Shown in pieces: positions 29,551-40,943 of a stretch of DNA of 64,000 nt (the stretch's first letter is position 1; the number at the start of each line of letters is the position of its first letter). Made by a program: the position numbers and the translations under genes. Source of the stretch: Symsagittifera roscoffensis (taxonomy: Eukaryota > Xenacoelomorpha > Acoela > Convolutidae); NCBI RefSeq assembly GCF_963678635.1, contig NC_087064.1, positions 66,271,548 through 66,335,547 on the forward strand, written 5' to 3'. The notes below the pieces were generated by a model. It saw only the letters and a program-made list of their open reading frames with translations. It was not told the origin of the DNA and did not search any database.

Positions 29551-31299
29551 AAAAAAAGAAACCTACAAGAGCCAAATTTTGTTATCGAGACAAATAAAAA
29601 AACTGGAGATATAAAGTAACATAACGCAACTAAAAATATAACTACAAAAAACGGAAGAAAATCCTCAGTGAACGCAAAATTATGTAGTGGCTCTTATCTT
29701 CTTCTTACCCGGAAATTTTTTTATGTATTTTTTTTCTGAAAAATTTACAACAAAAAAAGCCTATTTTCTATAGTTTTAAATGTGAATTCTGTTGCTGTCT
29801 GCTCAACTAATTTTGAACAGCGCAAAACTGATCTCAATGTACATCTCTCGCAAAATGAAACAAAAGTTTTGACTACTTAATGGCTTACTTAAAAAATAAA
29901 AAAAGTTAGAAACGTTGTTGCTCTTTTATACGAGTTTCAAGGGAAGTAAAATGTTTTGATTCAATCTTTTACTTAGGTATGTCTGGCAAAAAAAGCTGGA
30001 AACATGATTTTTTAGCTAAATATTGAAAAAATGTTATGATTACAAAGTTTCGAAGCTTTTGAATTTTAAAATTTTTGCATTATTTAGTTGCGCTTTTTTA
30101 ATCTTTTTGCTTTGTATCTTTTTGAGTATACTTTTTGCTTCCCGGAGGGATTTTTTGAAACAAACGATGTTTTGATTGAAAATTAAAAAAAGTCATATAA
30201 ACTCAGCAGGATTTCGGAAATTCCACTTTTTTCGCAACCCTGATTTCTGTATATTTGGCCCAGCGGTAAGGACTATGCCTGGAACTCACGTCCTGAAATC
30301 GAAATTAATGAGCAATTGGAAATTTTGTAATTGCAAGCAAAAACTGCCGGCCTATTGTTTTTCTGCCGGCTCCAAAAGATTATTGTTTAAGTTGACGCAA
30401 ACTAATTTTTTCTGAAGGTATTGTTGATGCTGACTTTTGGGTTTTTTGACACCTTATTTTCAAATTGAACATTATTTGCGAGATTTTCGCAAGAAACTTT
30501 CGATGATGTTGGTTTTTCTTTTTTCTTCAATTTTTTACTGAGTCAATGGCTTCTGTCCCGTGTTTGTCAATGATGATATGTATGCGTGGTTTCGCAAGAA
30601 AAACTAGGCTCTGCGTCGCTTCTGCATTCAATTTTTTAACTAAAAGTTTCTAAACTCTTTAAGACAAAAATGTTTGCTCATTTGACTAAATGATTTTTTT
30701 CTTTAGTTTTCTCTAGTGAAAAATTTACCTGCACAGGATTCAATTCTTTTTTTCACCGATCATGAATCAATGATTTCAACTATCCACCTGAAAATGACAA
30801 TGATGAGTCTCGACGAAGTAACCATGTTTTCTAGTACTGAAAAAAACATCTGTTTGAATTGTTGTGACCAGCTATTTTAAGTTTTGCGGCAGCATAGAAC
30901 TTACAAAATTGAGCTTTACAGATTTTATGTCTATAGCTTGAAATTGCTTGAGCGGCTTTTTTCCTTCGAACTATAATTTAAGGCGTTTTGTTGCCATGCC
31001 GGACTATTATAAAAATTGGTATGCAAACTAATAGGCTATCACAAAGATTAATTGATTGGAGTGGAGTGTATTTGAGATGAAAGAACACATTTTAAACAGA
31101 AATTAAAGTTTGCGTTAAAAAAGTCTGAAAAGGGTTGCTTTAGCTACGCTTCGGATTAGCCAGCGTTATCAAGTTGGAAGAAAAAAATTTTTTTTTTCTG
31201 AAGAACTACTGTCTGACAGAGTCACTGAATCTTGATCTTAAATCGGAATTTCCGTCAACCAACAGACTTCTTATGAGAATATTCCATTAGGAACACCTG
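29551..31299. other. Spacer without recognised gene
   Basis: AT-rich. One A-box-like stretch (TGGCCCAGCGGTAAGG, about 30256) has no matching B box. I see nothing else that is supportable. Confidence 0.4.
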
Positions 31300-31650
31300 T
31301 TTTGTTTACAGTAGTAAGCTAGCGTAGTGTATCAGTACGAACCTTCTTTTTTTCTAACCTAACTCGCAAATAAAAGTGTTCACTTATTTATTGGCACTTT
31401 TGCTATAATCGCGATCTGCAGCATTGGCAATTTCATAGCATCTGTTCGCAGCTTTATTTGTGACTCGTGTTTCAGAGTTAATAAGCTACCGCGACTGCGT
31501 GGTTAGTGTGTGACAATCAGGATATCTACGTCCCAGATTGAATCCGACACGTAGTCGAGTTTTTGCTAATTCGACGCTTATTTCTACTTTTTTTATTGCA
31601 CTATTTAGGTCTGCTTTTTGTCGTGTTCTCACTAGTGCTGAAATGTGTTT
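31300..31650 (+). mobile_element. SINE-like element, copy 8
   Basis: Head GCTAGCGTAGTGTATCAGTA, CTAACCTAACTCGCAAATAA block, diverged tRNA-like core (GCGACTGCGTGGTTAGTGTG, CAGATTGAATCC) and tail GCTAATTCGACGCTTATTTC with TATTGCACTATTTAGGTCTG. It is close in layout to copies 1 and 6. Confidence 0.65.
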
Positions 31651-31949
31651 TCAATGTTTGCTGTAAATTTATTCATTTTTTGCTTTCAGTTTTTTTTGTT
31701 TGTTTTTCTTTTTTTTTGGCTTGAAAGGTTTTGACTGAAAATAGATCCAAAATTGTCTCAGTATTGCGTTGTGCGATGATTGAAAAATGTTCGTTGTGCG
31801 TGTTGGTGGCATAACACCGGTCAATGGGTGAATGCTTAAATGGGCGAGTGCTCAATTATTGTAGGCTATGTTACCGCGTCGTACTTTATCGTGCAACGCC
31901 AACCTTCTATTCTTTTGTTGTTTTTTGGCTGGTCAATTTTAATTGAACT

Positions 31950-32174
31950 TTATTCAAGACAATTCGAAACCAATACGTGAAAGTTCAGGTATTTTCTTGG
32001 ACAATCATTTTTTGTGACCACTTCCGCCTGATTTTCCGTCGGTTGGGTTGCCATGCCACGTTTTTTTCTATCGCAAACAGTCAATCTTCTGCTTCGTCCC
32101 TGTGATATTAACTTGAGATGCATGTTTTCGGTTTCATCCAATTGATGCTGCAGCGAAATATACTTTCGTTTCAA
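31950..32174 (-). other. Unassigned open frame, 74 codons
   Basis: A - strand frame with many charged residues and a short heptad-like start (LQHQLDETENMHLKL). It resembles no family I can name and has no clear splice partners. It may be a chance frame. Confidence 0.2.
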
Positions 32175-32329
32175 AAGTCAGACTAAAAAACCATAAAAAA
32201 AAAGATACTTAAATAATCAGAACTTATTACTTACTTTTCTCTCAAAAAAATCAAATGTCAGCTTTGGCAGGTATTTCAGATTTTTGAAAAACTGAAACCA
32301 TTAAATACGCAAATTTTAATTCTTCTGTA

Positions 32330-33820
32330 GTCGATATACATATTTCTTTGAGGCAAAAGTGAAACTTCTTGCGTTATTTTTAACTGGGTGTTTCAAGGGA
32401 GCACAAACTGAAGATTCCTTGTTCGAACGAAAGTTCTATTGTGAAGTTGTTAGTTTAAGCGGAACATGTTTTGGAACCATTATTGACAGAAGATTCGTTC
32501 TCACCCCAGCCCACTGCGTGGCGACGTCTGGTTGGTTTGCTTCTTGGGTCTTTCCCATACCCCTCAGCAAAATATAGCGCCCAGCATAATAAAAAAATCA
32601 CTGTGTTGTGGTGCTAAATCACCCCCCCCCCACTCTTCCGCTTGTTTTTTAAAACTGGTGAAATAAAACAAGGGGGAAATTTTGAAAAAGATTTAGCCAT
32701 TCTCTAAAACAATTTTGGGTCAGTCAAATTTTCAATCTATTCCGAAATAGTTGTGTGAATTAAAATTAGCCGACGTTCTTACCATTCTTTTCAGACACCG
32801 TAAACATAACATACACTGAATCTCCGTCAAAAAAATCTAAGAAAACGGAGACGCAAACATTTGAGGGCACACCAATTGTGCATCAGAAATACAACGCACC
32901 TTCTGCCGAGTATGACATTTATGTGGTTAAACTATTGAACAAATTGGATAAAAAGAGGGGTTTGACTATTTTTGGACCAGCAATGGATTGGGGCAAATCA
33001 ATAACTTCATATTTTTCACTATGTTTTCTGAGTGTTTTTCAGGTATAATTTTGCAGGTGGGAGCATTAAAAGGACTTTGGTTTTTTTTCAATGCTTAAGT
33101 TGTTTTGTACTTTAAAATCGGGAAAGTTTGAGGCGTGCTGCAGGAAAAGACTCAATTCTTGGTTCAATTTTTCCAGAAAGTGGCCAAAAACGACATTTGC
33201 AGCTCATCTTTGCAAACCTCGGGTGTCGTACTTTTGCCACAGTTGGGTCATTTTTATGCATGCACCAGTTTTCTCTCCTGAAAGCTTACACAATAACTTG
33301 CTGTTACAGTCCTGAAATTTGTAATGTACAACTTATCCAATTTTGTTTATCACTAGATTTATTTACGTCTTCAAATTTCTTAATACAAAACCATATAAAA
33401 CAACGGCTTACGGCTTAACACTGTAAAATTTTGATCCAGGACATAAGTTTTGGACATAAATTCTAATAATATATATATATGTTTTTTAAAAAATAGAATG
33501 TACTATTTTGCCGTGATCGGCACGGGCCTCGAGAGCAATTCGTCCACCAAAATACTACAAGAAGAACACGTGAAACTGCGACAACAAGAAACAAGTTTGC
33601 ATGAAACAGAAGACCAAAAACATGACGAAAGAAGTTTGCTTCGTTGAATCTGGTTCCCTATTTCTGGGACTACGAAGACTAGTGGAAGTCACGCAATATG
33701 TCTGATAGGATTTGCGGGAGCCGAGAAAAAGCATGTCCTGAAGACGGTGGAAAAATTATAAATTTCACTGCCGTTCTAAACTACCAAACGTGGATTGATA
33801 AAATATTACAGGAACAATAA
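32330..33820 (+). pseudogene. Trypsin-fold serine protease, frameshifted relic
   Basis: S1-family protease. A first exon after a TTCTTCTGTAG acceptor (32329) encodes a hydrophobic LLALFLTG stretch and VLTPAHC with the catalytic His. It splices at about 32532 (phase 1) to an exon starting at about 32797 that carries the Asp motif EYDIYVVKL. A third part from about 33490 reads like the GWG..LQ strand (GTGLESNSSTKILQ) and then needs frame changes to continue through VCFVESGSLFLG (nucleophile Ser region, normally GDSGGP), CLIGF and the final helix NYQTWIDKIL, with a stop at 33818-33820. No ATG is seen. All three triad positions survive, but three or more frame breaks point to a pseudogene or to sequence errors. 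Confidence 0.7.
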
Positions 33821-34256
33821 AAAGACAAACAAGACATGAACGAAGTTAACTCAACTACCAATAAAACGTTTTAACTACAAAAAATTTTTTCGCTTTAATA
33901 CTGCCATTAAACTGGAAAGATCTTTTCGAAGATGTACTTAGAGATACACGGAGATGTTAGAAGACAGGCTGATATATTTTCGTTTTATCCCAAGCCGAAC
34001 TAAATTAAAAGCGTTTTATTTTTCAAACATTGTTTTAAGAAGTTTCTGGCCCGAAAATGAAATTTTATGACTACTCCGCACACCCAGTCAAATTTATATA
34101 GTTTATTTAGGAGATTAATATTATACAGACATGTAAACAATAAACCGCATGTACAAATCAAACCCACCAATGATCATGCAAAAAGCTATGCAGCTTATTG
34201 AGGCATGACCCTGAAAAAACCTATGACAGAAGTTGCGAGATAGCATCCGACTTGAT
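33821..34256. other. Spacer between the protease relic and the LINE
   Basis: No gene. The LINE 3' untranslated region (reading on the - strand) probably occupies part of it. I could not locate a poly(A) tail or target-site duplication. Confidence 0.35.
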
Positions 34257-34259
34257 GAT

Positions 34260-34685
34260 TCAAAAAAATAAATCTAGAAGATATCCATTATCTTTAAGAA
34301 ACAAAGAAAACATTTTTTTGAAATGCCCATTTAGTTGATACTCTGTTAATTGGTTTAGGTTCTCTGGTATCAGCTCGTTTGATTTCAGAAAATTATAACA
34401 TTTAAGAGACACATTTTTCCATGAACGTTGCATTATTTGTGTTCTCGTTTTCATGCTTGGTAGAGTTTTTGCCACAAAGGCCCGAGTAACCCGACGAGTA
34501 TTCAGAGATTCCAAATTAAAAATTCCAAGGGGAGTTTTACCACGAAGTTGATTAAAAGTTTCTTTGAATACTTGTCTGAAATATAAGTCAAAAACGGTGT
34601 CAATCTCAAACGAATGTAGGATAGATGAGGCATGCTCAAATTTTCTCTTGAAACAAATAGTTTTAAAAATACGTTTTTGCATCAC
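34260..34685 (-). pseudogene. LINE C-terminal domain, out of frame with the RT
   Basis: A frame of 141 codons that begins with the IQKRIFKTI-type stretch typical after the RT thumb in CR1-group elements. It continues the RT after a one-frame shift at about 34685-34697 and ends in a stop at 34260. Confidence 0.75.
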
Positions 34686-34696
34686 AAATATTTTTT

Positions 34697-35731
34697 CTAA
34701 TAGGCTTTTTGATGTTGCACCAATGCAATTAAACCGTAGGAAATGAGTGGCTTTGCATAGCAGTTATAAAATTTAACCAGCACATTTTTCGAGAAATAGT
34801 TTCTACCCTTGAATAGTAAGCCGTTAAAATTAGCTAATTTACCACAAACATTATTTTTATGACATTCAAATTTGAGTCTGTTGTCCATTTGAATTCCTAA
34901 ATACCTAAAATCAGAAACCTCGGCGAGTACAATATTACCAAAAGAAAAATATTCATTCAAATTATCCCGTCCAAACTTCATTATTTTGCACTTCTTTTGA
35001 TTGATGAGTAGTTTGTTCTTATTGCACCAATTACATATTTTATTTAATTCTGTCTGGAAGTTCGTTTTGGATGCAACTTTTTGAGCATCAACTACCGTTG
35101 TATCATCTGCAAATAATGTTAGCTTAACGTTGCTGGCCGACGGCATATCATTTATGTATAAAAGGAACAGAAATGGCCCCAAAACTGAACCTAGCGGAAC
35201 ACCTTTTGTACATTCTAGCATATTCGAGACGGATTGATTCGAATAAACATATTGTTTTCTCACTGTAAGATAGTTTGTCATTAACTTGTGAATTTTCCCT
35301 CCGAACCCACATTGATAAAGTTTGTCAAGCATATTTTTACGATCAACTGTATCAAATGCTTTTTTCAAATCAATAAAGCAGGAGTAACCAAATTTTTTAT
35401 TATCAATTGATTCACGAAAAAAGTCAGTAATGGACAAAATGGCATGAGGACAGGAATGATTACTTCGAAATCCAAACTGATGCTTATCCATCAAGTTGTT
35501 TTTAGCGGCAAAATTAGATATGCGCTTGAAAATTAGTTTTTCAAAAAGTTTACTTATACAAGACAACAAACTAATTGGACGGTAGTTATCGGTTTCAGTT
35601 TTGTCGCCATTTTTATACAATGGTAAAATTTTTGCAATTTTGAGAAAATTAGGAAAATACTCTTTTTTGAAGCAGATTTTTAAAAAATGCGCTAAATGGT
35701 CAGCCAGCACCGGAGCAGAAAATTTAAACAT
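34697..35731 (-). pseudogene. LINE reverse transcriptase domain (longest copy)
   Basis: An open frame of 344 codons with the ordered RT blocks NYRPISLLSCISKLFEK, HQFGFRSNHSC, FIDLKKAFDTVDR, GVPLGSVLGPFLFLLYINDM and the active-site LFADDT, then a KCKIMKFG-type thumb region. The upstream stop shared by all three tandem units (TAA before KSTGHDG) and the downstream frameshift at about 34690 show it no longer encodes a full polyprotein. Confidence 0.92.
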
Positions 35732-38700
35732 TTTACTACATATCCCATCATGACCAGTAGACTTTTAATTGTTCAAGTTTTTAATTTCCTTCACTATCTC
35801 ATATCGATTGTTATCATATATAACGAACGTGTTTTTAATAACCGGAAAATTTGGTCTATACACGTTTTGTTTGAAGTTTTCTGTTAGTTTTTCTTAAATA
35901 GTAGCAAAGTGTTCATTGAAACCATTAACATCGAACGAAGCAGTGTTCACATTTTTTTTTCCCACAAAAATGTTTGAAAGCATCAAAAATTCCGGTCGAG
36001 TTCTTCTTCCTCGTTATCAAGTTATCATAGTACCGGCGTTTACTCACCCTTATAGCCTTAATAACATTGTTCCTACATGAGGTGAAATTATTTCTGTTTT
36101 CAATGGATGGTGTCTGAACCCACTTTTTGTGTAACACATTTTGGTTATTCATCATTTTCTTGATTTTCAGATTAATCCATGGGTGGTTGTTTTTTTTTCT
36201 TTTTTCGGATTTTTTTTAAGCAATACTTTGAAAATTCATCAATCAAGAGTTGGGTCATTTCAATGATGTAAAGATCAGGATCTTCATCATTAATTTTGTT
36301 CAATCGAAAATAAAAATTTTAAACAATAATCATCATTCAGTAGTAAATCATAGTTGATTTCCGAATGATTAGAATCCACGTTTTGCTTTTCTGAAATACT
36401 TTTTAGGTCACACATAAGTCCATAATGGTCAGTAATAGTAAAATTTATTGTTGTTACCTGAGTTTCCTCCGCCGCAATTATATGGTCAATGCATGTACTT
36501 GATGATTTAGTTACTCAAGTTAGCTCGATATTTTGAACTTCTAAATCAAAAGAAAGCAGAAGGTTTTTGTAGTCAAAAAAGTTGCGCTCCGACAGATTTT
36601 CCCTCCGAACCCATATTGATAAAGTTTGTCAAGCATATTTTTACGATCAACTGTATCAAATGCTTTTTTCAAATCAATAAAGCAGGAGTAACCAAATTTT
36701 TTATTATCAATTGATTCACGAAAAAAGTCAGTAATGGACAAAATGGCATGAGTACAGGAATGATTACTTCGAAATCCAAACTGATGCTTATCCATCAAGT
36801 TGTTTTTAGCGGCAAAATTAGATATGCGCTTGAAAATTAGTTTTTCAAAAAGTTTACTTATACAAGACAACAAACTAATTGGACGGTAGTTATCGGGTTC
36901 AGTTTTGTCGCCATTTTTATACAATGGTAAAATTTTTCCAATTTTGAGAAAATTAGGAAAATACTCTTTTTCGAAGCAGATTTTTAAAAAATGCGCTAAA
37001 TGGTCAGCCAGCACCGGAGCAGAAAATTTAAACATTTTACTACATATCCCATCATGACCAGTAGACTTTTAATTGTTCAAGTTTTTAAATTCCTTCACTA
37101 TCTCATATCGATTGTTATCATATATAACGAACGTGTTTTTAATAACCGGAAAATTTGGTCTATACACGTTTTGTTTGAAGTTTTCTGTTAGTTTTTCTTC
37201 AATAGTAGCAAAGTGTTCATTGAAACCATTAACATCGAACGAAGCAGTGTTCACATTTTTTTTTCCCACAAAAATGTTTGAAAGCATCAAAAATTCCGGT
37301 CGAGTTCTTCTTCCTCGTTATCAAGTTATCATAGTACCGGCGTTTACTCACCCTTATAGCCTTAATAACATTGTTCCTACATGAGGTGAAATTATTTCTG
37401 TTTTCAATGGATGGTGTCTGAACCCACTTTTTGTGTAACACATTTTGGTTATTCATCATTTTCTTGATTTTCAGATTAATCCATGGGTGGTTGTTTTTTT
37501 TTCTTTGTTCGGATTTTTTTTAAGCAATACTTTGAAAATTCATCAATCAAGAGTTGGGTCATTTCAATGATGTAAAGATCAGGATCTTCATCATTAATTT
37601 TGTTCAATCGAAAATAAAAATTTTAAACAATAATCATCATTCAGTAGTAAATCATAGTTGATTTCCGAATGATTAGAATCCACGTTTTGCTTTTCTGAAA
37701 TACTTTTTAGGTCACACATAAGTCCATAATGGTCAGTAATAGTAAAATTTATTGTTGTTACCTGAGTTTCCTCCGCCGCAATTATATGGTCAATGCATGT
37801 AATTGATGATTTAGTTACTCAAGTTAGCTCGATATTTTGAACTTCTAAATCAAAAGAAAGCAGAAGGTTTTTGTAGTCAAAAAAGTTGCGCTCCGACAGA
37901 TTTTCCCTCCGAACCCACATTGATAAAGTTTGTCAAGCATATTTTTACGATCAACTGTATCAAATGCTTTTTTCAAATCAATAAAGCAGGAGTAACCAAA
38001 TTTTTTATTATCAATTGATTCACGAAAAAAGTCAGTAATGGACAAAATGGCATGAGTACAGGAATGATTACTTCGAAATCCAAACTGATGCTTATCCATC
38101 AAGTTGTTTTTAGCGGCAAAATTAGATATGCGCTTGAAAATTAGTTTTTCAAAAAGTTTACTTATACAAGACAACAAACTAATTGGACGGTAGTTATCGG
38201 GTTCAGTTTTGTCGCCATTTTTATACAATGGTAAAATTTTTGCAATTTTGAGAAAATTAGGAAAATACTCTTTTTCGAAGTAGATTTTTAAAAAATGCAC
38301 TAAATGGTCAGCCAGCACCGGAGCAGAAAATTTAAACATTTTACTACATATCCCATCATGACCAGTAGACTTTTAATTGTTCAAGTTTTTAATTTCCTTC
38401 ACTATCTCATATCGATTGTTATCATATATAACGAACGTGTTTTTAATAACCGGAAAATTTGGTCTATACACGTTTTGTTTGAAGTTTTCTGTTAGTTTTT
38501 CTTAAATAGTAGCAAAGTGTTCATTGAAACCATTAACATCGAACGAAGCAGTGTTCACATTTTTTTTCCCACAAAAATGTTTGAAAGCATCAAAAATTCC
38601 GGTCGAGTTCTTCTTCCTCGTTATCAAGTTATCATAGTACCGGCGTTTACTCACCCTTATAGCCTTAATAACATTGTTCCTACATGAGGTGAAATTATTT

Positions 38701-39194
38701 CTGTTTTCAATGGATGGTGTCTGAACCCACTTTTTGTGTAACACATTTTGGTTATTCATCATTTTCTTGATTTTCAGATTAATCCATGGGTGGTTGTTTT
38801 TTTTTCTTTTTTCGGATTTTTTTTAAGCAATACTTTGAAAATTCATCAATCAAGAGTTGGGTCATTTCAATGATGTAAAGATCAGGATCTTCATCATTAA
38901 TTTTGTTCAATCGAAAATAAAAATTTTAAACAATAATCATCATTCAGTAGTAAATCATAGTTGATTTCCGAATGATTAGAATCCACGTTTTGCTTTTCTG
39001 AAATACGTTTTAGGTCACACATAAGTCCATAATGGTCAGTAATAGTAAAATTTATTGTTGTTACCTGAGTTTCCTCCGCCGCAATTATATGGTCAATGCA
39101 TGTACTTGATGATTTAGTTACTCAAGTTAGCTCGATATTTTGAACTTTTAAATCAAAAGAAAGCAGAAGGTTTTTGTAGTCAAAAAAGTTGCGC
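35293..39194 (-). repeat. Three tandem 1304-bp units inside the LINE
   Basis: TTTTCCCTCCGAACCC occurs at 35293, 36597 and 37901, with a spacing of 1304 both times. The junction TTGCGCTCCGACAGATTTTC is identical at the two internal boundaries. Units differ by few substitutions. The middle unit keeps a sense codon (ATTGAAGAAAAA on the - strand) where the outer two have a stop (ATTTAAGAAAAA). Confidence 0.93.
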
Positions 39195-39364
39195 TGATTA
39201 CCTATGATATCGACATTTAAATCACCCATTAGCAAAATTTCACCACTTAATGCTTTCAATTCAAGCAATAAATCTTCAAATTTATGAGCACCAGTGATCC
39301 TTCTCAATTCAAGTTTCATAAAACTGAAATCCTATCTTTGAGACTAAAAACCTGTTGCTAGTTA

Positions 39365-39775
39365 AAAAAGACGACAGGCCATTAAGACGACAATACATTA
39401 AGACGACAAGATATTGAGACGACAAAGAAGCGTCCCGGGATGACCAAAATTACTAGTCATACAATTTCCATATATGGAAAAATGCTAGTCATACAGTTTC
39501 CATACAATTCCATACGTACAGAAAATTGCATGAAAGGTCTATGATTAGTATTTTTTCATATATGGAAATTGTATGACTAACATTTTTCCATAGATCAAAA
39601 GTATTGATTTTTTACACTTTTATTTCTCAAAATTTTTTGGTTGTGTTCGTAACAAGTAAAATGAGCAATTTGATTATAAGCTGTTCAAATTTCTTGAAAA
39701 CACAATGCGTAGAATTACTGTAGCGTCGTCTTAAAGTCTTATCAAAAAGTGTTGTCGTCTCAACGACTGTCACCT
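39365..39775. repeat. Foldback repeat with GACGAC-rich ends
   Basis: The left end has four copies of an AAGACGACA-like word at 13-17 base spacing (39368-39426). The right end has the inverted form (GTCGTCTTAAAG, TTGTCGTCTCAACGAC). The centre contains inverted copies of CATACAATTTCCATATATGG and related words. No ORF. Confidence 0.65.
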
Positions 39776-39811
39776 ACAAATCTACTCGAATAACAGTTAT
39801 AAACATTATCA

Positions 39812-39905
39812 TAGGTGCATCTAAAATTTTCTCGAGAGCTCTTAAAAAATTGAAAATTTGCCGACTTTTTGGAGGCTACTGAAAAAATAGTTTTTGAGCT
39901 CTCGG
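39812..39905 (+). mobile_element. hAT-like MITE fragment, copy E
   Basis: TAGGTGCATCTAAAATTTTC, the CTCGAGAGCT block and a later GAGCTCTCGG stretch match the left end of copy A. Only about 90 bases are recognisable. Confidence 0.45.
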
Positions 39906-40261
39906 CTAACCAAACTACGGGCCAAGTAAGGTAAAAGAAAGCAAAAGTACGCACAACTTCTAAACATGGAAAAAAAACTCAAATCTTTAGTTAGCCAACA
40001 GTTTTCGCCCCTTAAGTTCCTAGTGAAATTTGAAAACATCTATGTTTGAATGAGAAAGTCTTTTTGTTTCCCAAAAGTACTTCAGTAGTTGGCAGCTGTT
40101 CAAGTGATTTGAAATATTCCTTTATATTAGTCAGTTTAAATGATTAAATAATTTGGAATATTTCCTGTCAAACTCTTGTCTCATTTCTATAGGTAGCTAG
40201 TTACCCGGCATTTCAGTTCTGCTTCAAAGTTTGGATCTAAGCAGCTTAAGTAAGGTAAGAC

Positions 40262-40690
40262 CAGGGGCGGGTTTAGGGGGAGGGGTCGGGGAGCGCGGAC
40301 GCCTTCTCCAGGGATTCGACCCTCAACCGACCCAAAAGGTCCCCCTTTATACTGTTTTTAGATATCCATTTTTGGTGACCTTAAAATTTTTCTAAGGGTG
40401 CCCTCGGTGTCAATATATGCTAATTTTGAAGGGGGAGCGCGCGCCAAAAAAACGCAATTTCTTGGTGAACATTTTCCAAAATGCCTCAAAATGCCGTTTT
40501 TGGTCTGTTTTTTTTTCAAATATTTGCCCGCCGCACACAAAATTTATCCAAAACAGGGTCTTTTAAGAGCTCTGCGAGAGCGCGCGGAAAAAAAATTTGA
40601 TCGACCTAAAAAAACGGTCGACAAAATTTTCAAAAGTTTGTTTGAAAATCGCCCCCCTCCCCTCCTAGAGAACATCCTAGATCCGCCCCG
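40262..40690 (-). mobile_element. hAT-like MITE, copy D, with terminal inverted repeats and 8-bp target duplication
   Basis: Termini CAGGGGCGGGTTTAGG and CCTAGATCCGCCCCG are inverted repeats. The flanks GGTAAGAC (40254-40261) and GGTAAAAC (40691-40698) match at 7 of 8 positions, as expected of an 8-bp target-site duplication. The 8-bp duplication and CAGGGG-type end suit a hAT-driven MITE. The body matches copies A-C. Its two ends are the clearest in the window. Confidence 0.75.
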
Positions 40691-40943
40691 GGTAAAACAA
40701 TAATTAGGAGTTTCCGAGATGCAGCTGAAAAGAAAAACCATTGCAATGCAATTGTGCTTCACTAGGATGTTTCAATGGACATGATTTCAAAAAGAAAATC
40801 CGCTTATGATCACTTTAGATAATTTTGGATTTTTTCATCTTCGATTTTGGGTTTTTTTTTCTTCGATGCGTGCTTCATGCAAACCTTCGTTGTATTATGA
40901 CCAGGCTGATGTTTTCAAATTTTAAAATAAAATATGAACTTTT
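40691..40943. other. Short spacer before the tandem array
   Basis: AT-rich, with no gene or recognised repeat beyond the MITE target duplication at its left edge. Confidence 0.4.

Larger units (their letters stand above)
34257..39340 (-). mobile_element. Non-LTR retrotransposon (CR1/L2/Jockey group), rearranged
   Basis: On the - strand. An apurinic endonuclease tail comes first (GDLNVDI near 39220, then TCIDHI and ITDHYGL), then a basic linker, then reverse transcriptase and a C-terminal domain. The 5' end of the endonuclease is missing. An internal 1304-bp segment is present three times in tandem (35293-36596, 36597-37900, 37901 to about 39194), so the endonuclease-linker-RT order is interrupted by duplicated pieces. 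Stops and a frameshift show it is inactive. The RT motifs fit the CR1/L2/Jockey assemblage; I cannot place it more finely. Confidence 0.88.

Noticed and set aside
30255-30300. A-box-like TGGCCCAGCGGTAAGG
   Set aside because: No B box follows and no cloverleaf can be drawn.
37000-38495. + strand frames repeated at 35696, 37000 and 38304
   Set aside because: They are antisense shadows of the LINE reverse transcriptase in the three 1304-bp units.
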